Shown here piece by piece: positions 10,545 through 22,252 of a stretch of DNA of 64,000 nt. A program made the translations under genes and the position numbers. Source of the DNA: Lepidonotus clava (Eukaryota; Annelida; Polychaeta; Phyllodocida; Polynoidae). The stretch is from positions 16,644,736 through 16,708,735 of the forward strand of contig OW387142.1 in NCBI GenBank assembly GCA_936440205.1, in the 5' to 3' direction. The notes below the pieces were generated by a model. It made no database searches. It had not been told where the DNA came from and was given only the letters and a program-made list of their open reading frames with translations. How positions within the stretch are numbered: position 1 is the first letter of the stretch; every line of letters begins with the position of its first letter.

Positions 10545-12659
10545 CTTACCTAACCTTTTGTGATGAAAATTCTTTTAACAAAAAGTTGATTTTTTCCCCC
10601 TTTTACTTTTGAGTTTGAATCCCTACCAAAAGAGGTTCAGCCTGGACCACCATCAGACTTACCATGAAACAAAATATACACTCTTCTTTTTAAAGGTGGT
10701 GCCCCCTCTTAGCAGTAATATGAACCCGGGTGAGGGGAGTGCTGCCAAGTTCAGTCTGCAACACTGACCACTGGGCCTGGTGCAGAGCGCAGTGACAATT
10801 GGGGCCCACTCAGGTGGTCAAGGGTCTTTACCTAACAGCAGTGTGTGGACTGTGTATGCGGTAGGGGAGGGGAGGGGCCGAAGGGGTAAGTGTTTTTGTT
10901 GCTACTGAGGTCCAAAACAATCATCTTTGGTGAGTACCTGTAATTAACTTGTTTCTGGAGTTGACCTCCTTCCAAATAAAATACTAGCAAGACTCAAAGA
11001 ATTCCTTAATGTACTTAAACTACATATTTGATCATGGTGTGATGAATTGTCCGTTCATCTGTCTTTGAGGCAACAGCTTTTGGTTTTCAAAAAGGCAAAT
11101 CTACATGTGACAGAAAATCTTGTACATCAGTCATCAATCAATGCATTTCAACATAATCTTCAGTGTTTGTCTACCAGCAGCTTCATAGGCTGTACAACAT
11201 TGTATGGATGTTTGTGTATTTGCTGTGTAATCAGTACTGGAGCTCAGCAACACCTTGTGGTTCTGAAATAGGCAGAACTACAAGCAGGAAAAAGCACATA
11301 TGTCCCACATGAATGCATTTCAAAATAAACTCCAGTGACTTACTATCAACAACTTCATCTCTGTCATAAGTTTCTTATTTAGAAATTATTCAATTACAGT
11401 TGCAATGAGATCTAGATGGAGGCATGTAATATGCTATAACAATCTAAATAATTGTCCAATTTTGATTTTGTTATCAGTTTTCTAAAATGTGGACCATGCG
11501 CTTTGAAAATATGATTGAATCCAAAAATCAACTCTTTACTCATTAGGGGAAAACTTGCACATAAATTTACAAAACACCAATTTTTGGGTATTCCACTTCA
11601 TCTATGTGTTATAAAAGTGTTTAAAATGAAACACCAAAAAAAACGGCAAAATGTCCGCATATGAGTCAATACTTCAAGACAGAAAATTTAACATGGGAAA
11701 TCCCTAAATTCTGGCATTTTAGTACTCCCTTTGCTACGTCATAATTATGGAAATTACCTTTCAAAATAATTTGGGATTCCCTGGTTAATAAATAAATGTA
11801 GCTGAGTAAAAAATACAAATGATTGTAGCTTTTTGGGGGCCTTATTTTAATATTCTATACTAGAATTCAATTTCCTATCTAAATATTCTACAGAATGGGA
11901 GATTCCCCTTTATTGAAGATTGGGGATTCCCAATCAGTATCCTTGTGATGTCACAAATCTGTGGGTTTCCCTTGAAAACATATAAAATAGACTAAATATA
12001 AAAGTCTCATAACCAGGTCTACACTTAGAATATTCTTATAATATCTCCAGCATCATTAGTTCTTCGTGCATATACCTTACTCAAAAAATTGCATTAAAAA
12101 ATATTCACCTATTAATTATGTGCAAGGTTTCCTTTAAGCTTGGATTTCTGATGGAATGTCAACCATTTTCTACATTCTATACATATTATCTCAGCAGACT
12201 CCCTCATTTCACGAAAGCAGGATGTATACCTTTCAGATAAGTTTGTTCTCATTTGTTATAGCTTTCTATCTGTGGTTGCTTTGGTAACAGAAAATAACCA
12301 GAAACTCAAATTTTGTTAAAATCTTAGGCCTTTTCTGGTTACCATGGCAACCGAGTAACTAGGGCAACCAATTTTGATCATTCAGCTTATAGAACTCCCA
12401 GAATGCATTGATTTGACATGTCATTTGTGTTTCTATCATGAATATTAAGGAAGATGTGGCCAAAATATGGTTGTTTTGTTTTATTCTTTATAGAATTCGA
12501 CGTCCGGCCAACCCTTATGGGTTCTTTCCAGACTGAATTTGACCTTTGACCTTGAAATGACCTTGAACCTGAAAGAAAAATTCTCACCAAAACTTTTCTG
12601 AAACCTTAGGGTACGTAGATTATAAAATCAGTCGCAGAAATGAATTAACATCCATTTTT
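10545..12659. other. Intergenic region, no gene recognised
   Basis: AT-rich, mostly unique sequence. A fragment related to the SINE tail (GACGTCCGGCCAACCC, 12499-12514) is followed by TGACCTTTGACCTTG-type repeats (12537-12570). No exons are supported. Confidence 0.5.
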
Positions 12660-13870
12660 AAAAATGGCCCTTTTTTTGACACAAGCTATTCTAGTACACC
12701 CTCCATGTCAGTGCCCAGCATATGGCAGGATGTGTCACAAATGTAACTCAGTAGGCCATTTCAGGAAAATGTGTCTACAAAGTGTCATACACGCGGTGGA
12801 AGAGGAACAAGATGTACCATATTAGCAGAATATGTCATATCAACAGAACGCGTTGTATCTGGACAGCATTGGAACAGTTCATGCTGTTGACTCCAAAGAC
12901 TAGAATTTGAACATTTTATGCTTGAGATTGTTGTTTGAATATGTTTGAAAATGTGTTTGACATGTCATGCTAAAGCTGATTCATTTTCAGAACCAAAGAC
13001 TATCGCTGTATTACCAAAAGTACCACCTCTGGACACCTTGGTATTTTACCTCACAAGCCTGGAGCAGGCTCACAACTGTCAAAACGAGGAATTCTTCTGT
13101 CATTTGGAGGAACACAAATGGCGCTATTTTTGCCCCATTTTACGGAATAATATGATAACTATCACAGCAGAATGTAAACAATATGAGGTTGGTAGTTTCT
13201 CAGATATTTAGAATGAACGTGCACAAGTTTGAACTTCCAAAAATAAAAGTCATACATCAGGAGCATTTGTTTTGAAAATTTGTTTTGCTTCATTCAAGGA
13301 AGAACATACATCAATACATACGAAATTCACAAATTTGAAAACTAGGTATGCATAGGCATTCTGTAGGATACTCATATGCTCTGAATATTCCCTATTTTCA
13401 TGGGTTATAAGAAAACAATCATAGCAGGGTTTGTTTTGAATCCGATTGTGTGACATAAAATACCTGTTATTCCGGAGGCGGTCCTTTTGGTTATACAGCG
13501 TGATGGAAAGAACTTTCCATTTGATATTGCATTGTACTGATATAGATATTGATTTCTTTCAGTTTCAGATCTGAAGACCAAACGAACTCTTATGCATATT
13601 GATACACATAAATACTCTGAAAGACTGATCTGATTATCAGAAGACCATTATCAAAAGACATTTATCAAAGACTCATATCTTACAGTTTAAGTCTGTTTGT
13701 TTCATTCTAAAGGAAAAAGAAATCAGAGGGAGATGTCGTATGTTTCAAATATAGTGATGTGAGATCTAATGTTTGTTTCCCGCGATTAAACTAGTTCCGG
13801 TTTGCTGATGGCGGCTTGCACAAGTAGTACTGCGTCCTATGGTTTATATTGATTAATTCTAAATATTACA
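12660..13870 (+). mobile_element. Fossil fragment of a Ty3/gypsy-like LTR retrotransposon
   Basis: A CCHC zinc-knuckle coding motif of the gag nucleocapsid type is present at 12733-12774. About 1 kb downstream, a purine-rich tract (13715-13731) is followed by a TGT-starting segment (13732 to about 13870) that looks like part of a 3' LTR. The element is clearly broken and lacks most of its coding region. It is an old remnant. The right boundary is approximate. Confidence 0.45.
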
Positions 13871-15433
13871 CTTACAGTATCTTCCAGTTTAATTAATATT
13901 ATTATTTCTCATGTCACTGTAAAATATGTGAAAAGTGGCATCTCAGTGGTCTGGATAGGGTTAAAGTAGGTATAACAGCAGAGGCACTTAGGGTGGGGTT
14001 TTCACCAGAAACATGTTATGGTTGGTTGTTTTTTTTAAATGTATGGTCTTATGGGTGGTTAGTAATTAATCAATAATCATTTTTCTACATATTTTTTGAC
14101 AAATTTATAAAGCTGTAGGCTGACAGATTAGAATTAGAGCTGATTTTCATGAGCCAAGTCTAAGGGTTACAAAAAAAACAACACAAAACTTGACTTTTTC
14201 CCTCAAATTTAAAGGTATATCTAAACCATAAACATATAAATGTTTGGTGTCAAACTAAAGCTCTAATCGTGGGTAAACATGCCAGATCACTCCCATTCCT
14301 AGATATCTTATGGCGTAAGAGCACAACGAGGTGTTTTAGAGGCAAAAATAGGGGAAAAAAGGAGGATTTTACCAAATTGTCTCCTTTTTTACCCTATTTT
14401 TCGACTTTTAGGGTACTTCCATGTTATGCATTTACACATGTTTGGTTACCAAATGAAAGCTCTACTCATGCCTTATCTGCCTGCATTACTCTCATGTCCA
14501 GTTCTCTCATGGCGTAAGAGCGCAACAGGATTATTCAATTTTATTATTAGGACAAAAATTTCCCCCTTAGAAAATTCATGAAGGTTAGACTAATCATCTA
14601 ATTATTTTTATTCCAGCAGTTTTTCACATCATTTAGCCAAGACCTGATTCAACTCTCTGATAAACCATCTGACCGTTTTTGAAAAACCTAGTTAAAGGCT
14701 AAGCGCCTACTTGCACTTAAAATCTATATCATAAATACAAAGTACATAAATATGCTTGTGTAATATATAAACAAAGCATCAGGGGCATCAGAAGTTATGT
14801 ACAGTAAACAACGCAGTCACTGCTTCGGGATGGCGAGATTTTTCACACTTATCCTTAGGCTCAGCAAGTGAGCATCAATGATCAAACGATCAAAAATGTA
14901 CCATCTTCAACAGGTCTTCACTGGATCAATCATTGGGCTGACGCGCCTCTGGATTCCATGTTTTTAGTCTACCGATTTGTAGCAAAAGTTAAAGTATTTA
15001 CTCACCGTTTTCTGGATAAATAAACGTCCAAAGTAGGTTCTCTAACTCATTTGGAATTAACTCGCAAAGTCAACAAATAAACTCAGCTGGTTTTCGATCG
15101 GTGTGAAGCGTAAAACCAAATTGAAGGCTGAATACCAGCGTAATCTAGTTACCTTAATAACCGCAAGATGACGCCACAAAAGAAAATATTAGTTTTCATC
15201 TTATTCTTCAGATGGCGCCACGAATGATGCGTTCGATTATGAAGTGCAGCGTGCGCTGCGGACTGTACTCGTTGAAAACTCTGTACTCAAACCAGAGGCG
15301 TATGGTGCGAGTTGTCGTGCGTCAGTGAGGAGTCATCTGCATAAATCGAACAGATCCTTTGCATCTGGCAACGGTCGGGTGACATCCTTTCTTTGGAGGG
15401 ACATCCTGCATCGTTTTGATCAAAACTGTTAAC
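13871..15433. other. Intergenic DNA and SRD5A3 upstream region
   Basis: Non-coding. The motif TATGGCGTAAGAGCACAAC occurs at about 14309 and again, with small changes, at about 14509, giving a 200-bp-spaced direct repeat. The last 250 bp before the SRD5A3 ATG are richer in CG (15180-15400) and include two similar GATGRCGCCAC motifs (about 15169 and 15214). They probably contain the SRD5A3 promoter and 5' UTR. Confidence 0.4.
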
Positions 15434-18400
15434 ATGGCATCAGCTTTGCTTATTACAATTTATGCCATTGCAACAGTAGCCATAGCTGCTGCTGGTGTTC
15501 TGTTCTTGGAGATTCCTGGCATACCTCAGGTTCTTCAAGATTTGTTATTGTTTGGAAAAGCCAGGGGAAAGAGGAAGACGTGGACGTTCGTTCGTCTGCT
15601 CGAAGTTCCCAAAAGGTACGTCTTCTGAAGTTTTGTCTGTAGTCCGTGTCCCTACTGTAGTAGTACTAGTATCACCCACTGTCAAGTCTGTGATTCAACT
15701 GCTTATCAGAGTCCCCACTGCACAGGAAAAACAGTGAAAATGGTCAAGATAATTCTCTTTCACTTAGTTTCAGGGAAAACACAGGGAGTTTTGAAAATTT
15801 ACCAAACCGAAGACAGGGAAAACAACATGGCAACATATCATGGTCATTTCTTAAATTTGACAGGTGACAATTGGGGTGTAAAAAAAAAAAAAAAGGGTTT
15901 TCTTTTAGGCCCTAGATGGGGGGTCCCCATGTCGCATGTCGAATTTAAGAAATGGCCATGTCCCCTGTCACTAAAGGAAAAGCTATGTCACTAGTGTCAC
16001 TTATAAGTTATATTATCTAATTTGTGATACTTCAGTTCTGAATTAATACTTTGTATTTTGAAAGTATAGATTGCAAAGAAAAATGGGATTTAATAGGGGG
16101 AGAATTTCAAGAAATTAACTGAGTCATTATCAAAAAAACATTTGTGTCAGTATTTTACAGCAATTGAGACCTTTATAAGTAGTAGGGTGGTATTAATATT
16201 GAGAGGAGAATATTAGTCAAAGCATATCAGATTTAGATCTAGAAGCAAAGAAATCAAGATGTTTTTTGTGTAGTTTCAAGACAAAACATAAAGTATATAG
16301 TCTATGCTGAGAAAAGTCTACTGAACCAAAATGGTCGAGTGGGGGATATAGGAATGAATAGAAGTTCACCCTGACCGTAGTGTATTTCAGGGGAGGGCTG
16401 TTCTCAGACTAAATCAAAGGCCTCTGATTATGAGCAAAGAGCCCTGCATTTGTTGAGAACCTGTAGCTTATATCCAAACATGAGTGAGGTTGCACCCGTA
16501 ATGGTGTTAGCATACATCCTTTTCTGCAGGTGACCACGCCCACTCCTAACCAGGTTTCTCACCCATTAGCATTGGACTTTCAAACTTCCATAGTAAGAGC
16601 TTTGCTTGCAAGTAGGCCCTAGTAGTGGGGTCTTTTAACAAAATGTTCGTTACAGAGTGGATAAAAGCACCAAATTTGTATGAGACACCTCTTAGTCATA
16701 ACTATAAAATCTAGAAGGTGAGCCACCTCGAAATATCAAAATGAAATATTGGCAAATTTCTTATGTTTTTGCATTTGAAATTTAAGTTATTTAACCAGAG
16801 TTATTGGCCAACTTTGATTAGATCTCTTGTGTAGATTCCAAAGGCATTTCCTGTCCTTTTATCTTCCAATTTTGACAATAACAGTGTGTCTCTAGGCATT
16901 TCGGAAGCTGAGATATAAGATCATTTATTGGGATGATTCATCACTTGAAGACCTATTTTTGAAGGTTCCAATATAAACTTAGATACTGAGCACATGTAAT
17001 ATTTTGTTATCGTGACACTGTGGCGCGTTGATGCTCGACATGAAACTGTTTGTTACACTAAAAACTCCACTGTTGCCCATTAGAAGATATTAACATCAAC
17101 AAGCATCGTTTTGAAATGGGAAATATTTTGCCCTACAGATAATGGCCCATTTAAACAAAATATTGAGCTAACGTTAATCTTATTTCTGTAGATCAGTGAA
17201 TTATTGATTTGCTTTTTCGACGTCTTTCTGTAGATATAGCGCCAAATATGCTTATTCTTATATATAAAATCATTAAGAACTTTATTTATTCAAAAAAATT
17301 GTGTTTCATCTCATTTTAAGGTGGTTCCTCCATTTCTACATTGCGGGAACAATTGCCAATGGATTCATACTCTACACGATGGTATTCGCCTATATCCTTG
17401 GTCAGAAACCACCTGCATGGCTTCTGAACTTGACCAATTACATCAAATCAAGTAATGAAGTCAATACAGGTAAAATGCTTGCAAACGTCTTATAGATTCA
17501 ACCACCAAATTTCAGTTTGTGATGAGGCAAATTTACTTTAAAATATTTAATGATTTTTTTTTTGCTGACTACATGATTGGACCGGATTCCAGCCTTTCAA
17601 ACAATATTCATGAAAGAAAATATTCAATTAAAACACCCAAACAAAGGTAACTTGTAATCAAATGCGAACGTACAATGGGTATTGAAAAAGACTGTTGACT
17701 CCATTATGGGATCTGATTCCAGGATAATAAAGTTAATTCATAAAAAGAATATTTGATTAAAATCAACAAAGGTAACGTGTAATAGTCTTTTTTTATGCGG
17801 TAGCTGCTAAGCATCAAGCAGCGGCTTTTGAACCTCATTCCATAACTGTAATAGTCTTTATTTTTTTGGCAATCTATTGAGACTGTTTCTAACCTTAACG
17901 AACTTATCATTACGTCCCAGGTGCCATGTCGGCGATGATCCTGGTGGCCCTGATGTTGGTGCAGAACGTGCGCCGGACCCTGGAGTGCCTGCTGGTTAGT
18001 GTCTACTCCAAGGCCACCATGAACGTGGCGCACTACTCGCTCGGCTTCTTCCTCTACGTCACCTGGGGTCTGGTGGTCCTGTCCGAGGCGCCCAACCCCG
18101 CCACCTACAGGAGTGAGTTGAACAGTGTAGCTATAATATTTTTGTTGTAACTAAGTCATTAAGTACATAGAAAGGGCTTTTTTTCTCTTAAAATGTATAT
18201 TTCGTTTCATTTATGAATTGGAAATGTTGTCAGGTCACAGGGTAAACGCGGAAAATGTCCAATATTGTTATCAGTCAGTAAAAACGCAGGTAATTTTGAA
18301 ATTTGACAAACAGAACAAAAAAACAACAGAAGTGATATATCCTGAAATTGTTGATACCGGTACTTACAATGTAGAACCTTTTTTTTGTTTACAATATTTC

Positions 18401-20219
18401 AATATAAGCTACAGAAGTCGCTAAGTTACTAAGTCGCTAATCTTTTATTCAGCCCAAATGATTCCAGAGATTTCTATATATAAAAAAGTGGGGAATGTTA
18501 TCGTAACAATACTTCTTGGTTCGAAATTGTAAAAAAAACAAAACTGCAGGGGACTATAATCATATTATCTAAAACATGTATTCCTCATCCATGATTACTT
18601 ATTATTCTGATTATTGACCTTTCAAATTTTGTTGTTCTCTCGTCAGTCCACGACCTTCACGAGGAGCTGCACAACCCGCTGCACGTGTTGGGCATCCTGC
18701 TCTTTATTGTGGCCAGCTACAACCATCACAAGGTCCACGAGATCTTTGGCAACCTACGCAAGAGTAAAGATGGTAAGTGTTACACAGTGTATGTTAATTT
18801 GTGTATACTACATTACTTTTACAAGCTCGATATGACTGGTGTGTGGGGATCCATGCATGAATATTAATTAGGGATCCCCACGTGACTTAGCGTCCCTTTA
18901 CTTGCCGGGTACCGTCTCTGGACAGTCAGAGGTGCGGCGGCAGGGAGAGGGAACAGACGGGTCACTCACCAGCAGAGCCCAGTGTGGGGCAACTATAACA
19001 TCAGAAGTACTACAGAGCCTGGAAAATAAAAGAACTGATTTCAACATCAACTGGTCTTTGTTCACCACTATACGATCCAGCCAACATAAGCAACCCCCAA
19101 CATCTTTGTACTGTAGGTCCTATAGGTAAAGGTTTCCTCAGACACCATAAGTAAAATCAAACATACATTTGTTGTTCTCAGGATTATCTGTCACTATTAG
19201 ATATATAATATATCATATAGCAGAACTGCGGTAAATCTAAACAGGTAAAATGACTCTTTAAAAATCTTTTAAACATTTCGTCATGAAAATTTGTTGGTTG
19301 TCAATATAAGCACATACTTTATATACTTGATAGGCAGCAGATATACAATATACATAAGTAAGTTGAAATACTAGGTTTTCTTTTACTGTTATGTAGCATT
19401 ACATGATTGTTAATATTAAACGTTACCCTTTGCCCACTTCTGAGAGTTAAATAATTTCGTTTTATAGAGCGAAACAAATATCCCAATCACTAGACATTCA
19501 ACAACTGGACTGTTTTTACTTTTGAAACTAAACGGCCAAGATGTCGTTTAAGCAGTGTTCTTTCCGTCAATAGTCCCTATTCCTAGAGCAAAGAATACAA
19601 AGATAATGTGATACATAGACAAAATACACAAAACAGAGCAGTCATTCCTTCGAACCAACCTCATCAATATTACAGTTTACCGTGAGAAAACGACTTAAGC
19701 AACCAAGCAAACCTGTGACAATACGTACTACCCGGTAGGCCAAGGACAAAAAATAGTTGCATTCGGGTAGCCCGACCTACCCTAATTTTTTCTTAGATTT
19801 AGAATTTTGTGAAATGGCACAGATTGGAACATTTTTTCACTGAAGGGCATCGAAAAAAGATCTGAAATCCCGACCGACTTCCCTTAAGTTTTAGACCTGA
19901 TTGAACATAACAATTTTTTCCTTGGCCCTAAAAAAATCCATTAATCCTTCCCTTTGCAGGCAAAGTTACATCATACCAACACCGCATCCCCAAAGGCAGC
20001 TGGTTCAAGTGGGTGTCGTGCCCGCACTACTTCTTCGAGATCCTCATCTACTTGTCGTACGCGCTCGTGTCGGGCCTGCACCACAAGACGGTGTGGAGCG
20101 TGGTGGTCTTTGTGGCCGTCAACCAGGTCATCGCCTCCCTCATCTCTCACAAGTGGTACAAGGAGGAGTTCAAGGATTACCCCAAGCAGCGCAAGGCAGT
20201 CATTCCCTATCTCCTGTAG
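15434..20219 (+). CDS. SRD5A3: SRD5A3, polyprenol reductase (steroid 5-alpha-reductase family)
   Basis: ER membrane enzyme that reduces the alpha-isoprene unit of polyprenol to make dolichol for N-glycosylation. Its steroid 5-alpha-reductase activity is secondary. The five coding exons are 15434-15615, 17321-17469, 17921-18112, 18647-18772 and 19960-20219, all GT-AG and phase-consistent. They give 302 residues (human about 318). A hydrophobic N-terminus (residues 2-27) is followed by several membrane segments. Family landmarks are HDLHEELHNPLH in exon 4, and SWFKWVSCPHYFFE and the SHKWYKEEF…YPKQRKAVIPYLL ending in exon 5; they match the C-terminal NADPH-binding half of the family. The exons use GC-rich third positions, in contrast to AT-rich introns. 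The ATG is the first in the exon, after an in-frame stop (TAA at 15429-15431). The 18.9-19.1 kb intron segment is GC-rich but unassigned. Confidence 0.92.
15770..15995. repeat. Dispersed repeat fragments in SRD5A3 intron 1
   Basis: Contains TCATTTCTTAAATTTGACAGG (in part, from 15843) and, inverted, TTTAAGAAATGGCCATGTCC (15945-15964). These match the GACATGGCCATTTCTTAA motif at 8142-8330. An A14 run lies between them. Confidence 0.6.
16623..16932. mobile_element. Truncated copy of the 9051-10544 TIR element
   Basis: Starts with TAGTGGGGTCTTTTAACA and stays alignable with the left end of the 9-kb element, through GATAAAAGCACCAAATTTG, down to GCTGAGATATAAGATCATTT. The similarity then stops. It lacks the SINE, which confirms the pre-insertion state of that site. 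It sits in SRD5A3 intron 1. Confidence 0.8.
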
Positions 20220-21225
20220 AAACTGGATGTCTTTTTTAAATTTTGATAATGCTGGTTGACAGGGCTCGACATACAGCAATTCGTGCTTGCCCATCATATA
20301 ATGATCCAGTATGAGAGGACAGGTAAATTTTTGGTCGGGCAGATCAAACTTAACTTACACATGTCAAACAGGCAGCAAAATAAAAAATAAAACACTTAAT
20401 GTTGAGCCCTGGATTGCCACTGTAGGTGTAAGAAATTAATACGGTGGGGCAAATCCAAGTAGAAATCTCAATTCAAAAAATGGCTTCAGACCGAAGAGCA
20501 GCTACTATTAGCTAAATGGAAGCAGGACAGAGAATATGACTTATTGTACCAAAAGGTGTTGACCTTGCCCAAATTTATATACACGTAATTGGATGTAGTA
20601 GTGTCTGTCGGTCGTCGGTTATATAGAAATTGAAAAGCCCTTTTATACTAAGAAACCTCCATCCTCTAAAACTTTCTGCTCTTACCGATTACTTGAGTCT
20701 TTCTGAAAACAGATCTACATTCCCTCGTTATCATAAAACGTTGACTAGTGAGATTGGATGATTTCTTGCCTGAAACTAGATTAGTATGTTCAAGTTTTTG
20801 AGATTATTGGACAATTTCTGGGCATTAATGATGCCACGTATATATTTTGGAGTTTTTCCTTATTTGTGTTTCAGCTTATAGAGTGCATTTTGGTATGGCT
20901 CAAAACATGGTAAAATACATGTAGGTATTTTCTTCTTTAGCTAGGTGCTTAGTTTGGTTTATAGATACGTTTTTTTTCATCCCAATACGTGTATGTATTT
21001 TGTTTGATATGGGATCCTAATAATGTGTACATGATCATCTGTATATAAGCGTTTACATTTTTATTGCTTTTTTTCTAATGTGAATGCAACTGGAGCTGAT
21101 TGTCTGGAATAACTGTGAATCACGATTTATATGACCTTAAAAAACAAACTTGGGAATTATGTGTAAAGGGCATTTTTCTATCATGCCATACAATTATCAA
21201 AATAAAAGATTTCTAATAATAAAAA
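20220..21225 (+). other. Probable SRD5A3 3' UTR
   Basis: Non-coding sequence after the stop codon. The clearest late poly(A) signal is AATAAA at 21201-21206. An earlier cluster (AAAATAAAAAATAAAAC) lies inside a MITE near 20380. The end point is inferred. Confidence 0.4.
20260..20411. mobile_element. hAT-like MITE
   Basis: The ends CAGGGCTCGACAT (20260) and ATGTTGAGCCCTG (to 20411) are inverted repeats of the CAGGGCTCGACATT class that I associate with hAT-derived MITEs. It begins 40 bp after the SRD5A3 stop codon. No clean 8-bp target duplication remains, so it is old or decayed. It carries AATAAA motifs that could end the SRD5A3 transcript early. Confidence 0.6.
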
Positions 21226-21538
21226 TAGTTCTTTTCGTTTTATATGATATTAAAATCAGGATTCTAATGCTTTTAACGCATAAACTTGTACAATACGCAA
21301 CCGGGTTGAAGATTTACTTTTAGTTTAGGAGGAAATTAACAAGAAACAAAATAACTTTGCACATTTATTCTAGCATATCTTACAACAGAAAAGCCGATTA
21401 AATTCATAAGTAAAGAATCAACAAGTAGCGGCAAACGTGTTGTCACTACATATTTCTTCCAATAACAGTCTAAATATCCAATACTGCAATCACAACTGCA
21501 GTACATAAACGATCTATTTGTTAAGAAGGCCGATCCAT

Positions 21539-22252
21539 TTAAGGATTGACAGCGGTGGTTGGAGCCTTATTCACATTTTGGCATGTAACTCGGAATCTAT
21601 GGTAGCTACAAAAATATCATAAACACCATTTGAAAGGTCTGATTTTTCTCTATTCAGTGATTTTAGTTATTAGAAAATCAGCTGAGAATTTCAAAAACTG
21701 CAATTTAAAAATGTATTTTTCCACTTTAATTTTGTGAACAACAATAAGTCATTAACTGAAGGAGCTACGAAGCTAATTTTTTCCATACATGTTTGATACT
21801 TTCTAATGCAGGGAAGGGTGTCTCAGATTTTTTATGCAGGCCTTAGTTTTAATTTTATGCCAAAAAACGGGTAATTTTAAATTTAATTATTCTAATTTTT
21901 ACAATTTATTTTTTTCAAAAAAGACTAAGAAAGATATCAAAATTCTGAGACACCCTTCCCTCCATTATAATATTTAGAACACATACACAAAATTTCAAAC
22001 ATCTATCCCCAATTGTAATTGAGAAATCTTTGTTCAAAAAATAAAAGTAAAAAATCCAACTTTTCTCTTTGAGTGACCATAACTAAGGAACATCCAAACA
22101 TTCTTTCATATATATCATATCATTAAATAAAGTACAAACTAGGCATTTTAATTATATATATTACACCTATGTGGATAGAGAAATACTTTAAGAAAAATGC
22201 AAAAGTCCTGAGTACCGCAAATCACGGCCCAACCACAGGTGTCAATCCTTAA
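21539..22252. mobile_element. TTAA-flanked MITE (about 710 bp)
   Basis: TTAA at 21539-21542 and 22249-22252 bracket inverted ends: GGATTGACAGCGGTGGTTGG on the left, and CCAACCACAGGTGTCAATCC on the right. A second inverted pair, GAAGGGTGTCTCAGA (about 21814) and TCTGAGACACCCTTC (about 21943), lies near the middle. TTAA targeting is typical of piggyBac-class transposition, although the terminal sequence is not a standard piggyBac end. There is no coding capacity. Confidence 0.7.
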
